A stretch of 64,000 bases of DNA, from positions 123,998-187,997 of the forward strand of contig NZ_MDDC01000002.1 of assembly GCF_001875325.1 (NCBI RefSeq). The letters run 5' to 3'. The number at the start of each line of letters is the position of its first letter. Within the stretch, counting starts at the first letter, position 1. The stretch comes from Neomoorella thermoacetica. GTDB taxonomy: Bacteria > Bacillota > DSM-521 > Neomoorellales > Neomoorellaceae. Positions 10,301 to 19,246 of this stretch are shown here, one piece after another. The translations under genes were made by a program, and so were the position numbers. The notes beneath the pieces were generated by a model. That model was not told where the DNA came from, did not search any database, and saw only the letters and a program-made list of their open reading frames with translations.

Positions 10301-12022
10301 TTGAGTACCGTGAAGCTGACCATTGACAACATCCCGGTTGAAGTTGAGGCCGGTACTACAATTTTAAAAGCCGCTGAAAAGGCGGGCATCCACATTCCCA
10401 CCCTCTGTTACCTGGAGGGCATCAACGAAATCGGCGCCTGCCGCGTCTGCGTGGTGGAAGTGGAAGGGGCCAGGAACCTGATGGCCTCCTGTACGGCCCC
10501 GGTAGCCGAGGGAATGGTGGTAAAAACTAATAGCCCCAGGGTTAGGATGGCCCGGCGCCTGAATGTGGAACTGCTCCTGTCAAACCACAAAATGGAGTGC
10601 CCAACCTGCATCCGCAACCTCAACTGTGAACTGCAATCCCTGGCCCGGGAACTGGGGATCCGGCAGATCCGCTTTAAGGGTAAAAAGAGCGAGTATCCTA
10701 TAGATGATTCCACACCGGCTATTATCCGCGAGCCCGACAAGTGCATCCTCTGCCGCCGCTGCGTGGCCGTGTGCGAAAAGGTCCAGGGCGTGAAGGCCAT
10801 CGCCCCTATGGGCCGCGGCTTTGATACCGTCGTAGCCCCGGCCTTCCAGGATAAACTTCTGGACATCGCCTGCGTCGAGTGCGGCCAGTGCACCCTGGTT
10901 TGCCCGGTGGGGGCATTGTACGAAAAGGATTATACCAACGAGGTCTGGGCGGCCCTGGCCGATCCGGAGAAGTTCGTCGTCGTCCAGACGGCTCCGGCTA
11001 CCCGCGTGTCCATCGGCCAGGAATTCGGCCTGCCGCCGGGGAGCATCAATACCGGCCAGATGGTGGCGGCTTTAAGGCGGCTGGGCTTTGACCGGGTCTT
11101 CGACACCGATTTTTCCGCCGACCTGACCATTATGGAAGAAGGCTCCGAGTTTATCGAGCGCTTTACCAAGGGTGGCCCCCTGCCGTTGATTACTTCCTGC
11201 AGCCCGGGCTGGATCAAGTTCATGGAACACTTCTATCCCGAATTCATTCCCAACGTATCTACCTGCAAATCGCCCCAGCAGATGTTCGGCGCCGTGGCCA
11301 AGACCTTCTATGCCCAAAAGGCGGGTATTGACCCGGCCAAAATGGTAGTAATTTCCATCATGCCCTGCACCGCCAAGAAGTTCGAGTGCCAGCGGCCGGA
11401 GATGCGGGCCAGCGGTTACCAGGACGTGGACTACGTCCTCACCACTCGCGAGCTGGCGCGGATGATCAGGGAAGCCGGGATTGACTTCCGGAACCTCCCG
11501 GAAGAGCAGTACGACGATCCTTTAGGCGAATCCACCGGCGCCGCGGTCATCTTCGGCGCCACCGGTGGGGTTATGGAGGCGGCCCTGCGCACCGCTTATG
11601 AGTTGATTACGGGGAAAACGCTGCCCTCCCTGGATTTCTATGATGTCCGGGGCCTTAAGGGTATCAAGGAAGCCACCGTGGATATCGAGGGCACCAAAGT
11701 CCGGGTGGCGGTGGCCCACAGCCTGGGCCATGCCAGGCAAATTTTGGAGCGGGTCATAGCCGGGGAGCAGTATCACTTCATTGAAATCATGTGCTGCCCC
11801 GGCGGCTGCATCGGTGGCGGCGGCCAGCCCATCCCGACCACTACCGAGATTCGCCAGCAGCGCATAAAGGGTATTTACCAGGTTGACGCTGAGATGCCTA
11901 TTCGTAAATCCCATGAGAACCCGTCCCTCCAGGCCCTTTACCGCGAGTTCCTGGGCCAACCTTTGAGCGAAAAGTCCCACCACCTGTTGCACACCGAATA
12001 TACGCAGCGGGGCAGATATTAG
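10301..12022 (+). CDS. hydA: [FeFe]-hydrogenase catalytic subunit HydA
   Basis: A 573-residue catalytic subunit. The N terminus holds a plant-type [2Fe-2S] domain (GACRVCVVEVEG), a His-Cys cluster (HKMECPTC) and two [4Fe-4S] motifs (CILCRRCVAVC and CVECGQCTLVC). The H-cluster motifs are complete: TSCSPGW with Cys300, MPCTAKKFE with Cys356, and MCCPGGCIGGGGQP with Cys499 and Cys503. With HydB and HydC it reversibly makes H2 from reduced ferredoxin plus NADH, or oxidises it, in the cytoplasm; such a complex has been characterised in Moorella. The TTG start at 10301 is fixed by AGGAGG eight bases upstream. It is the last gene of the operon, followed by a terminator at 12047. Confidence 0.95.
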   Translation: MSTVKLTIDNIPVEVEAGTTILKAAEKAGIHIPTLCYLEGINEIGACRVCVVEVEGARNLMASCTAPVAEGMVVKTNSPRVRMARRLNVELLLSNHKMECPTCIRNLNCELQSLARELGIRQIRFKGKKSEYPIDDSTPAIIREPDKCILCRRCVAVCEKVQGVKAIAPMGRGFDTVVAPAFQDKLLDIACVECGQCTLVCPVGALYEKDYTNEVWAALADPEKFVVVQTAPATRVSIGQEFGLPPGSINTGQMVAALRRLGFDRVFDTDFSADLTIMEEGSEFIERFTKGGPLPLITSCSPGWIKFMEHFYPEFIPNVSTCKSPQQMFGAVAKTFYAQKAGIDPAKMVVISIMPCTAKKFECQRPEMRASGYQDVDYVLTTRELARMIREAGIDFRNLPEEQYDDPLGESTGAAVIFGATGGVMEAALRTAYELITGKTLPSLDFYDVRGLKGIKEATVDIEGTKVRVAVAHSLGHARQILERVIAGEQYHFIEIMCCPGGCIGGGGQPIPTTTEIRQQRIKGIYQVDAEMPIRKSHENPSLQALYREFLGQPLSEKSHHLLHTEYTQRGRY

Positions 12023-12046
12023 AGAATCTTTTTTCAGTTCGCAGGC

Positions 12047-12083
12047 CCTCCCCGGCTCTTTCAAGCTCCGGGGAGGCCTTTTT
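12047..12083 (+). terminator. Intrinsic terminator after hydA
   Basis: The stem CCTCCCCGG (12047-12055) pairs with CCGGGGAGG (12068-12076), with a 12-nt loop and a following CCTTTTT run. It closes the hydrogenase operon. Confidence 0.85.
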
Positions 12084-12317
12084 ATCTGGTAGAAAAGGAG
12101 AAATAGGTCTTGTGGCGAATACTGAAGTAGGTTAGTTACGAATAATACCCCTTTGATTGGTAACATAGTTACCCCGGTGATCAACCTAGACATTACTTGC
12201 GGGATTCCGGACCTTCCAGCCGGGCGGATCTTGATAAAATCCTGGCCTGCCTGAAGGAGGCAAGATGACGGCGGCGGTTAATCCGGGGAAAATATCAAAT
12301 CCAGGGGGAGGAACGAC

Positions 12318-12902
12318 ATGCAGGCAATTGATCTAATAGGCATGGGGGACAGCCTGACGTGGGGGTATCCCTTCGGGCCGGAGGCTTCCTGGCTGGACCT
12401 GGCGGCCGGAGAAACCGGCCTGAAGGTAATCAACCAGGGTATCAACGGGGAAACGACGGGGGAGATGCTGGCGCGTTTCGACCAGGACGTTGTCCGTCCA
12501 GGGCCCCGGGCAGTGACCATCATGGGCGGGACCAACGACGCCTGGGCCGGTTTTGCCGCCGCGGAAGTGGAAGGTAACATCCGGGCCATGATTGATAAAG
12601 CCCACCGGGCTGGCATCAAGGTTATAATCTGCCTGCCGCCGCCCCTCTGCCGGACAGGTTCTGGCATAACGGCGTCGTTCTTGGAAAAGATGGCCGGATT
12701 GCTGGCAGATTATCGCGACGCCTGCCGCCACCTGGCCCGCTCCAGGGGGTTAGAGCTCCTGGATTTTTATATCCCCCTGCTGGATCCGGCTACCGGCTGG
12801 GGGAAAAAGGAATACTTCGTCGATGATGCCCACCCCAGTATAAAAGGGTATCAGGTCATGGCCGCGACAGCCGTCGACCTGTTCCGGGAGTTGAAATGGT
12901 AG
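12318..12902 (+). CDS. SGNH/GDSL-family hydrolase
   Basis: A 194-residue SGNH hydrolase. Block I is GMGDSLTWG (nucleophile Ser in GDS), block III is GGTNDAW, and block V is DDAHPS with the catalytic Asp-x-x-His. There is no signal peptide, so it is cytoplasmic, probably an esterase, lysophospholipase or deacetylase of unknown substrate. ATG 12318 follows GGGGGAGG at 12302. A short open frame with its own AGGAGG (12265-12336, 23 codons) overlaps the start and might couple translation. It stands alone between the hydrogenase terminator and a convergent regulator gene. Confidence 0.85.
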   Translation: MQAIDLIGMGDSLTWGYPFGPEASWLDLAAGETGLKVINQGINGETTGEMLARFDQDVVRPGPRAVTIMGGTNDAWAGFAAAEVEGNIRAMIDKAHRAGIKVIICLPPPLCRTGSGITASFLEKMAGLLADYRDACRHLARSRGLELLDFYIPLLDPATGWGKKEYFVDDAHPSIKGYQVMAATAVDLFRELKW

Positions 12903-12933
12903 ACATGTGGGGTAAGGGCTGTGGTCTTTTTTC

Positions 12934-13392
12934 TTACTCCCGCGGGGGTTTTTCTTTTTTGCCAGGAGATTGCAACCGCGACTTTTCCTTTTCAATCAGC
13001 TGCAGTGCCAGGTCCCAGTGCTGGGCGAGCAATTCCTTTTCGCCCGGAGTCAAATCGAGATTGGGCAGGCGTTTGAAGATATCCTTAAAAATAGGGTCAG
13101 TAAGTAAGGTCCTGACCCCGGGTTCAAGCAAAACCATAGTTGTTCTGGCCTGGGTTTCATCCTGCAAAGGATAGGCTTCTTTTTGCCGGGAATCAGCACG
13201 CCCCAGAAGATAATCAATAGAGACATCAAAAAAGTCGGCAAGCCTTTCCAGGGTTTCCGGGTCGGGACGGCGTTTGTTTTTTTCGTACATGGCGATGGTA
13301 CTCTGGCCCATGTTGAGCAATCTGGCCATCTCTGCCTGGGATAAGGCTCGTTCTTTGCGCAAGAATGCTAATCTTTCGCCCAGGGACTTCAT
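12934..13392 (-). CDS. XRE-family helix-turn-helix repressor (divergent pair, left)
   Basis: A 152-residue DNA-binding protein. Residues 1-65 form an XRE/Cro-CI helix-turn-helix (LGERLAFLRKERALSQAEMA, then TIAMYEKNKRRP and DPETLERLADFFDVSIDYLL). The C-terminal 80 residues have charged and hydrophobic helices with no recognised domain. I take ATG at 13392 as start because GAGGTGG lies just upstream; a GTG at 13401 overlaps that site. It is transcribed divergently from another XRE gene, and the 150-bp gap holds two similar palindromes (13446-13462 and 13488-13504). The arrangement resembles a SinR or phage-type repressor switch; the target genes are unknown. Confidence 0.85.
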   Translation of the reverse strand: MKSLGERLAFLRKERALSQAEMARLLNMGQSTIAMYEKNKRRPDPETLERLADFFDVSIDYLLGRADSRQKEAYPLQDETQARTTMVLLEPGVRTLLTDPIFKDIFKRLPNLDLTPGEKELLAQHWDLALQLIEKEKSRLQSPGKKEKPPRE

Positions 13393-13445
13393 TATAGCCA
13401 CCTCATTGCCAATTTAACATGGCGGCGGAAAGCTTAACAATATCA

Positions 13446-13462
13446 TATCACAATTTGTGATA
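13446..13462. promoter_or_regulatory. Palindromic operator 1 between divergent XRE genes
   Basis: TATCACAATTTGTGATA is a perfect 8+1+8 palindrome midway between the two regulator genes. A near copy lies 42 bp away (13488-13504). Probable binding site for one or both XRE proteins. Confidence 0.65.
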
Positions 13463-13479
13463 ATTTAGTCTTTAAACCC

Positions 13480-13511
13480 TTGACAAATATCGCAAAACGT
13501 GATTATATAAT
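13480..13511 (+). promoter_or_regulatory. Promoter of the rightward XRE gene with overlapping operator 2
   Basis: TTGACA (13480-13485) and TATATA/TATAAT (13504-13511) form a vegetative promoter with 18-20 bp spacing. The spacer contains TATCGCAAAACGTGATT (13488-13504), an imperfect copy of operator 1 sharing TATC-CAA and GTGAT, so bound repressor would block RNA polymerase. Confidence 0.6.
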
Positions 13512-13544
13512 CTTAGGATGGGATTTTCAGTTATGGTGATATTT

Positions 13545-13736
13545 ATGCGCAATGAGAAACTATACCAGCTACGCCGGGAACGGGGCCTCAGCCAGGTTAA
13601 GGTCGCGGCTGCAGTAGGTATAACCCAGAGCGCCTATGCCATGATCGAGAGGGGCCAGCGTTATCCGCGCAAAGAAACCATGAAAAAGCTGGCCGATTTT
13701 TTCGGTTTGACGGTAGATGAGCTATTTTTCAAATAA
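13545..13736 (+). CDS. Small XRE-family helix-turn-helix regulator (divergent pair, right)
   Basis: A 63-residue protein that is almost entirely one XRE helix-turn-helix: YQLRRERGLSQVKVAAAVG, then SAYAMIERGQRYP and KETMKKLADFFGLTVDELFF. It has no ligand or dimer domain, like Cro. In-frame ATGs at 13518 and 13533 exist, but the promoter -10 at 13506-13511 puts the transcript start near 13518, so ATG 13545, just after GGTGAT, is preferred. A hairpin with an 11-bp stem follows at 13807. It is likely to compete with, or antagonise, the leftward XRE protein at the shared operators. Confidence 0.8.
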   Translation: MRNEKLYQLRRERGLSQVKVAAAVGITQSAYAMIERGQRYPRKETMKKLADFFGLTVDELFFK

Positions 13737-13806
13737 AGCTCGTTTATTGCTTTAAGGTCATTTTTTCTTAATTCAAGGGACGGCGTTACACCTAACATAC
13801 CTCCGG

Positions 13807-13840
13807 AACAGCTACCCTTTATAGATGGGTAGCTGTTTCT
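13807..13840 (+). terminator. Probable terminator after the small XRE gene
   Basis: AACAGCTACCC (13807-13817) pairs perfectly with GGGTAGCTGTT (13827-13837); the T-run after it is short (TTTCT), so termination may be partial. The stretch 13841-14008 holds a possible -10 (TATAAT, 13967) before the next gene and nothing else seen. Confidence 0.6.
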
Positions 13841-14008
13841 ATATTCCCGCCGGTAGTAAACAGGCGGTGGATATTAGTAGATTTGCCCTGGCAGCGTAGC
13901 GTTCACCACGTTGCAGGCCGTCCATGTGGTTCAAAAATTCGTCTCGCCATCCGGATAGATGTATTGTATAATAAAATTTAAGAAAAATAGTGCGGCGAGG
14001 GATAAATT

Positions 14009-16255
14009 GTGCGGGAAATAGTGAAAACGATCACAGGCAAATGCCGGATGTGTTACGCCTGTATCCGCAACTGCCCGGTCAAGGCGATCAAGGTAGTCGA
14101 CGGCCAGGCCAGGGTGGTACCGGAGCTATGCATCGCCTGCGGCCACTGTGTTAAGGTTTGTGCCCAGGGAGCCAAGCTGGTTGAGCGGGAAATAGACAAA
14201 GTAGAGGAATTCCTGGCCGCCGGCCGTGTTATAGCCTGCTTGGCGCCTTCCTTTGTCGCGGAATTTCACCCCGCCTGGCCTGGCCAGGTGGTGGCGGCCC
14301 TGCGGAAGATGGGTTTTGATGAGGTCTATGAAGTGGCTTACGGTGCCCACCTGGTTACCCTGGAGTATCAAAAGTATCTTCAAGAAGCCGGCGACCGCCA
14401 GGGGCTCATCAGCACCCCGTGCCCGGCGGTAGTCAACCTGGTGACCAGATACTACCCCCGCCTGCTGCCCCAGCTGGTGCCGGTGGTATCGCCCATGATC
14501 GCCCTGGGACGCTACCTGAAAACCCGCAAGGGTCCAGATGTCCGCCTGGTCTTTATTGGTCCCTGCGTGGCCAAGAAGGGGGAGGCCAGGGACGAAGAAG
14601 TAGCCGGGGCGATTGACGCCGTCCTCACCTTTCTGGAGCTAAAGGAGATGCTGGCCGCCCGGCAGATTGATATCAACCTTTGCGGAAACAGTGATTTCGA
14701 CAATGACCCGGCCTGCCTGGGCCGCCTCTACCCCGTCGGGGGCGGCCTTTTACGCAGCGCTGGGATAGATGCCGACATCCTGGCCAACCAGGTCCTGGTA
14801 ATTGAAGGTCGTGAAGACTGCCTGAATTTCTTGCATGCGGTAAACGAGGGCGAGATGGTGCCCCGGATGGCTGATATGCTCTTCTGCAAGGGGTGCATCA
14901 ACGGCCCCATGCAAGAAAACGACTTTTCGCCCTACCGGCGGCGGAAGATTGTAGCCGACTTTACCCGTCAGGGATTGCAAAATACCAGGCCCCAGCCCCT
15001 GCATCTCGCAGGGATAAACCTGCGCCGGGAGTTCCATGATCAGAGCGTTTTCTTTCCCCGGCCCAGTGAGGCGGATATCCGGGCCATCCTGGCCGAGCTG
15101 GGCAAGTATACCCCGGAGGATGAGCTCAACTGTGGCGCCTGTGGCTATCCCTCCTGCCGGGAGAAGGCCGTTGCCGTTTACCACGGCCTGGCGGAGAATC
15201 GCATGTGCCTGCCCTACCTCATTGCCCAGCTGGAAAAGAGCAACCTCCACCTGCGGCAGGAACTCAAAGCCTTCCAGGGCCAGTATGGTCAACTGGTGGG
15301 CAACAGCGCGGTCATGCAGGAGGTCTACAGCCTGATAGAAAAGGTGGCTAAAACCGATGCCACCGTGCTCATCCGGGGGGAGAGCGGCACCGGTAAGGAG
15401 CTGGTAGCCCGGGCCATACATTATCACAGCCGCCGCAGCGAGGCGCCCTTCGTCAGCATCAACTGCGCCGCCCTGCCGGAGACCCTGCTGGAGAGCGAGC
15501 TTTTCGGCCACGCCCGGGGCGCCTTTACCGGGGCGGTCACGACTAAGAAAGGACTCTTTGAGGAGGCCCACGAAGGCACTATTTTCCTGGATGAAATCGG
15601 CGATATCAGCCTGGGACTCCAGGGCAAGCTCCTGCGAGTCCTCCAGGAAGGGGAATTCTTACGGGTGGGTGAGACCAGGCCGACCCGGGTGAACGTCCGC
15701 GTCCTGGCGGCTACCAACCGGGATCTGGAAAAGGCTGTCAAGGAGGGCTCTTTCCGGCCTGAACTTTTTTATCGCCTCAACGTAATAACCATCTGGCTGC
15801 CGCCCTTGCGGGAACGGCGGGATGATATCCCCCTGCTGGCCCGTCATTTCCTGGAAAAGTATTGCCAGCGCCTGGGTAAAGAAGTCAACGGTTTTACCCA
15901 CGAGGCTATGGACGCCCTGGTGCGGGCCGACTGGCCGGGCAATGTCCGGGAACTGGAGAACGTCATCGAACGGGCGGTTATTCTGACCGAGGGTAAGAAA
16001 ATCGAGCTGGGCGATTTACCGCGGCAGTTCCGTAACATGGCCGCCGGGGCTACCGGCTGGGCCTTCACCCGGGGCATGAGTTTTAAAGAAGCTGTGGTTG
16101 CCTACGAAACGCGCCTCATTCTCCAGGCCCTGGAGGAGAGCCAGGGGGTCCAGGCCAGGGCGGCAGAGATCCTGGGCCTGAAGCGGAGTACCTTGAACGA
16201 AATGATTAAACGCTACAATATAATGGAGCGCAAAAATAGTGGTACAAATAGATGA
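14009..16255 (+). CDS. Hydrogenase-like sensor domain fused to a sigma-54-dependent activator
   Basis: A 748-residue fusion. Residues 1-60 carry two [4Fe-4S] motifs (CRMCYACIRNCPVKAIKV, CIACGHCVKVC). Residues 65-330 are a group-D-type [FeFe]-hydrogenase H domain with altered motifs: TPCP (Cys138), GPCVAKKGE (Cys186) and FCKGCINGP (Cys293, Cys296). A CGACGYPSC...C Fe-S domain follows (about 375-405). From about 430 to 660 is an AAA+ sigma-54 activator with Walker A GESGTGKE near 457, GAFTGA near 505 and FLDEIGD; a Fis-type helix-turn-helix ends the protein. Sensory hydrogenases are thought to detect H2; here the domain would drive open-complex formation by sigma-54 polymerase directly. GTG start follows GAGGGA. 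Targets are unknown; the nearby hyd operon is the first guess. Confidence 0.92.
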   Translation: MREIVKTITGKCRMCYACIRNCPVKAIKVVDGQARVVPELCIACGHCVKVCAQGAKLVEREIDKVEEFLAAGRVIACLAPSFVAEFHPAWPGQVVAALRKMGFDEVYEVAYGAHLVTLEYQKYLQEAGDRQGLISTPCPAVVNLVTRYYPRLLPQLVPVVSPMIALGRYLKTRKGPDVRLVFIGPCVAKKGEARDEEVAGAIDAVLTFLELKEMLAARQIDINLCGNSDFDNDPACLGRLYPVGGGLLRSAGIDADILANQVLVIEGREDCLNFLHAVNEGEMVPRMADMLFCKGCINGPMQENDFSPYRRRKIVADFTRQGLQNTRPQPLHLAGINLRREFHDQSVFFPRPSEADIRAILAELGKYTPEDELNCGACGYPSCREKAVAVYHGLAENRMCLPYLIAQLEKSNLHLRQELKAFQGQYGQLVGNSAVMQEVYSLIEKVAKTDATVLIRGESGTGKELVARAIHYHSRRSEAPFVSINCAALPETLLESELFGHARGAFTGAVTTKKGLFEEAHEGTIFLDEIGDISLGLQGKLLRVLQEGEFLRVGETRPTRVNVRVLAATNRDLEKAVKEGSFRPELFYRLNVITIWLPPLRERRDDIPLLARHFLEKYCQRLGKEVNGFTHEAMDALVRADWPGNVRELENVIERAVILTEGKKIELGDLPRQFRNMAAGATGWAFTRGMSFKEAVVAYETRLILQALEESQGVQARAAEILGLKRSTLNEMIKRYNIMERKNSGTNR

Positions 16256-16440
16256 ACATCATCCAAAAATATGGATACCAGGAGCTGGCCGTTTATCCGG
16301 TACGGCCAGAACTGACGCCGGCCGAGTTAAATGCTGCTTACGGCCGCCTGGAGGAGCGCTATAACTGCCTGCGGAGCAATTGGGAATGGTTTACGAGGCC
16401 GATTATCCCCGGGTGGTTGATGGCCCTGCCGGGCAGGTAG
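16252..16440 (+). CDS. Possible small protein overlapping the activator gene
   Basis: A 62-codon frame whose ATG overlaps the activator stop (ATGA). The predicted protein has acidic and amphipathic helical stretches (LTPAELNAAYGRLEERYNCL) and matches nothing I recognise. There is no clear ribosome site other than coupling. A terminator follows at 16480. It could be a real small partner of the activator or chance. Confidence 0.4.
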   Translation: MNIIQKYGYQELAVYPVRPELTPAELNAAYGRLEERYNCLRSNWEWFTRPIIPGWLMALPGR

Positions 16441-16479
16441 ATCAAAACTGAGATGCGGTAACAGCAGGGCCGATGATTT

Positions 16480-16520
16480 ACGCCGGAAGCCCCTGAAGGA
16501 ACTGCCGGCGTTTTTATTTT
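16480..16520 (+). terminator. Intrinsic terminator
   Basis: ACGCCGG (16480-16486) pairs with CCGGCGT (16505-16511), followed by TTTTATTTT. It separates the activator unit from the U32 protease gene. Confidence 0.7.
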
Positions 16521-16557
16521 CCCCGGGCCGCGATATAATAAGCCTTGGGGTGAAAGG

Positions 16558-19146
16558 ATGAATAAACCGGAACTCATGGCCCCGGCCGGGAACCAGGAAG
16601 CCCTGAAGGCGGCCATCGCCAACGGTGCCGACGCTGTTTACCTGGGCGGCCGGCAGTTTAACGCCCGGGCAGGCGCTGATAATTTTGACCGGGACGGGAT
16701 CCTGGCGGCCCTGGATTATGCCCATGAAAGGGGCTGCCGCGTTTATGTCACCGTAAACATTCTCCTGGCTGACCGGGAACTCCCTGCGGCCATGGATTAC
16801 CTTTATTTTTTGGGAACGGCGCGGGTGGACGGCGTCATTGTCCAGGACCTGGGACTGGCCCATCTCGCCCGGCGGCTCCTGCCGGAACTGCCCCTCATCG
16901 GCAGCACCCAGATGACGGTGACCAACGCCGCCGGCGCCAAATACCTGGAGCAACTGGGCTTTAAGCGGGTGGTCCTGGGCCGGGAATTGTCCCTGGGAGA
17001 TATCAGGGCCATCAGGGAGCAGGTTGAGCTGGAACTGGAAGCCTTTGTCCACGGGGCCCTTTGCTTCTCTTATTCGGGCCAGTGCCTGCTAAGCAGCATG
17101 GTTGGGGGCCGCAGCGGCAACCGTGGCCGTTGCGCCCAGCCCTGCCGTCTGGCCTATACCCTGGTGGACGAGGCCGGCCATCCCCTGGAAGCGAAACCGG
17201 AACACCTGTTAAGCACCCGCGACCTCTATACCCTGGACCGGATTCCGGATTTGCTGGCTGCCGGGGTCACGGCCTTCAAGATCGAAGGCCGCCTGCGGCG
17301 GCCGGAGTATGTAGCCGTGGTGACCAGGGCCTACCGGCGGGTCATTGATCGCTACCTGGCCGACCCCCGGGGATTTGCCGTTTCCCCGGCAGAGCGGGCG
17401 GAAGTGGCCCAGATCTTTAACCGCGATTTTACACCGGGTTACCTGGACGGCGACCCGGGAGTCGAACTCATGGGGTACGGCCGGCCCAGTAATCGGGGTC
17501 TTTACCTGGGCCGGGCCTGCCGGCGCCAGGGGGAGCGCTGGCTGGTACGCCTGGAGGCCCCCTTGCGCCGGGGGGACGGCCTGGATGTCTGGGTCAGCCG
17601 GGGCGGCCATCAAGGGATAGTGGTTCACCATATCTGGCAGGAGGGCCGGGAGGTTCCCCTGGCGCCGGCAGGGGCTACCGTAGCCCTGGAGTTGCCCCCT
17701 GCCACCCGGCCGGGGGACCGGATCTTTAAAACCAGCGATGTGGAGCTCCTGGAGGAGGTCCGGCGTACCTATACCTCGCCCCGGGAAGAGCCCCGGGTGC
17801 CGCTGACCATGGCAGTGCGGGGGCGACCGGGGGACCCCCTGGAACTGGAGGTTGTCGACCCCGGCGGCAACCGTGTCCAGGCCCGGACCGCTGTAGCCGC
17901 GGCAGTGGCTAAACGCCATCCCCTTGATACGGCCACTCTAACGGCCCAGCTGGGCCGCCTGGGCAACACACCCTACCGGTTGGACCGGCTGGCGGCGCAC
18001 TTGGAAGGACCGGTCATGGTACCCTTAAGTGAATTAAACCGGTTGCGCCGGGAGGCCATTGAGGAACTCCGGCAGAAGCGCCTATCCTCCTGGCCGCAAC
18101 GGGTACCGTCTCCGGAGTCCTTCCGGGCCGGCCTGGAAGTTTGCCTAACGCCCCGGGGACGGGTGCAAGCACCAACCACGAAAACGACAACGACAGGGTA
18201 TGCGGGGTTACCAGGGCCGGTGGCAGGAAATGGCTATCACCGGCCCGGCCTGGCTGTAGCCGTAGGCGACGGTAGAGGAGCCCGGGCCGCCCTGGACGCC
18301 GGTGCCGGGCGGGTCTACCTGGCCGGGGAAGCCTGGCAGGGGGAAGAAACCCTGGATGCAGGGGGCCTGCGGGAACTGGTGGCCCTGGCCGGGGAGAAGG
18401 GGGCAGAAGTCATTCCCGCCCTGCCGCGCCTGTGGCACGAAGGGGAGGCCGGCAGGGTAAAAAAGCGCCTGGAAGAGCTTATGGCCGCCGGTGCCAGGTT
18501 AATCCTGGTGGCCAATCCGGGCGGCCTGGAACTATTACAGGAATACCGCTTGACGGGATGGGGCGACTATCCTTTAAATGTATTTAACGCTGCCGCAGTA
18601 GAGGACCTGGCCGCTGCCGGCTTACAGGGTGTGACCCTGTCGCCGGAGTTAAACCTGGAGCAGCTGCGGGAGTTGCAGGCCCGGGCCCCCGGCCTGCCCC
18701 TGGAAGGCATCGTCCACGGGTCCCTGCCCCTGATGGTCTCGGCCCACTGCGTCCTGGGAGCGCGGCTGGGGGGTAAAAAACCGGGGCGGGTTTGTACGGC
18801 TCCCTGCCGCCGGGGTCGCTATGGACTGAAGGATCGCCTGGGGCTGGTGTTCCCGGTGGCTACCGACCGGCAGTGTCGCTTTTATTTATATAACTCCAAA
18901 GAAATGTGCCTCGTGGACCACCTGGCGGCCATCGCCGGCCTGGGCCTGGCCTGGATCCGCATTGAGGCCCGGGAAAAGCCCCCCGGCTATATCCGCCGGG
19001 TGACGGCCCTCTACCGGGAGGCCCTGGCCGCCCTGGGGACCGGGGAGGAAAACAAGGTCCTCGCGGCGGCCGCCCGGGAGGCGGAAGCCCTGGCCCCGGC
19101 GGGCATCACCCGCGGCCACTACTTCCGGGGAATCATTGGTGCTTAA
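16558..19146 (+). CDS. U32-family peptidase with DUF3656 (RlhA/YhbU-like, long form)
   Basis: An 862-residue protein of the long U32 type. The N-terminal barrel begins ELMAPAGNQEALKAAIANGA, and the family signature is FVHGALCFSYSGQCLLSS, followed by GNRGRCAQPCRLAY. The middle (about 380-520) is DUF3656-like. The C-terminal third repeats a weaker U32-like barrel with VHGSLPLMVSAHC and CTAPCRRGRYGL. Bacterial relatives include RlhA, needed for hydroxylation of C2501 in 23S rRNA, and proteins annotated as collagenases; the rRNA role is more likely for a cytoplasmic protein without signal peptide. Four to six conserved Cys suggest an Fe-S cluster. It is 100 bp upstream of mutS2. Confidence 0.85.
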   Translation: MNKPELMAPAGNQEALKAAIANGADAVYLGGRQFNARAGADNFDRDGILAALDYAHERGCRVYVTVNILLADRELPAAMDYLYFLGTARVDGVIVQDLGLAHLARRLLPELPLIGSTQMTVTNAAGAKYLEQLGFKRVVLGRELSLGDIRAIREQVELELEAFVHGALCFSYSGQCLLSSMVGGRSGNRGRCAQPCRLAYTLVDEAGHPLEAKPEHLLSTRDLYTLDRIPDLLAAGVTAFKIEGRLRRPEYVAVVTRAYRRVIDRYLADPRGFAVSPAERAEVAQIFNRDFTPGYLDGDPGVELMGYGRPSNRGLYLGRACRRQGERWLVRLEAPLRRGDGLDVWVSRGGHQGIVVHHIWQEGREVPLAPAGATVALELPPATRPGDRIFKTSDVELLEEVRRTYTSPREEPRVPLTMAVRGRPGDPLELEVVDPGGNRVQARTAVAAAVAKRHPLDTATLTAQLGRLGNTPYRLDRLAAHLEGPVMVPLSELNRLRREAIEELRQKRLSSWPQRVPSPESFRAGLEVCLTPRGRVQAPTTKTTTTGYAGLPGPVAGNGYHRPGLAVAVGDGRGARAALDAGAGRVYLAGEAWQGEETLDAGGLRELVALAGEKGAEVIPALPRLWHEGEAGRVKKRLEELMAAGARLILVANPGGLELLQEYRLTGWGDYPLNVFNAAAVEDLAAAGLQGVTLSPELNLEQLRELQARAPGLPLEGIVHGSLPLMVSAHCVLGARLGGKKPGRVCTAPCRRGRYGLKDRLGLVFPVATDRQCRFYLYNSKEMCLVDHLAAIAGLGLAWIRIEAREKPPGYIRRVTALYREALAALGTGEENKVLAAAAREAEALAPAGITRGHYFRGIIGA

Positions 19147-19246
19147 TTTAACCACAACCGGCGGGTATCACGCCGGTTTTTCCTGTTGACCGCGGCGGTA
19201 GATACAGGTATCATCAGGACGAGGTTGGAAATGGGGGCCAAAGGTT

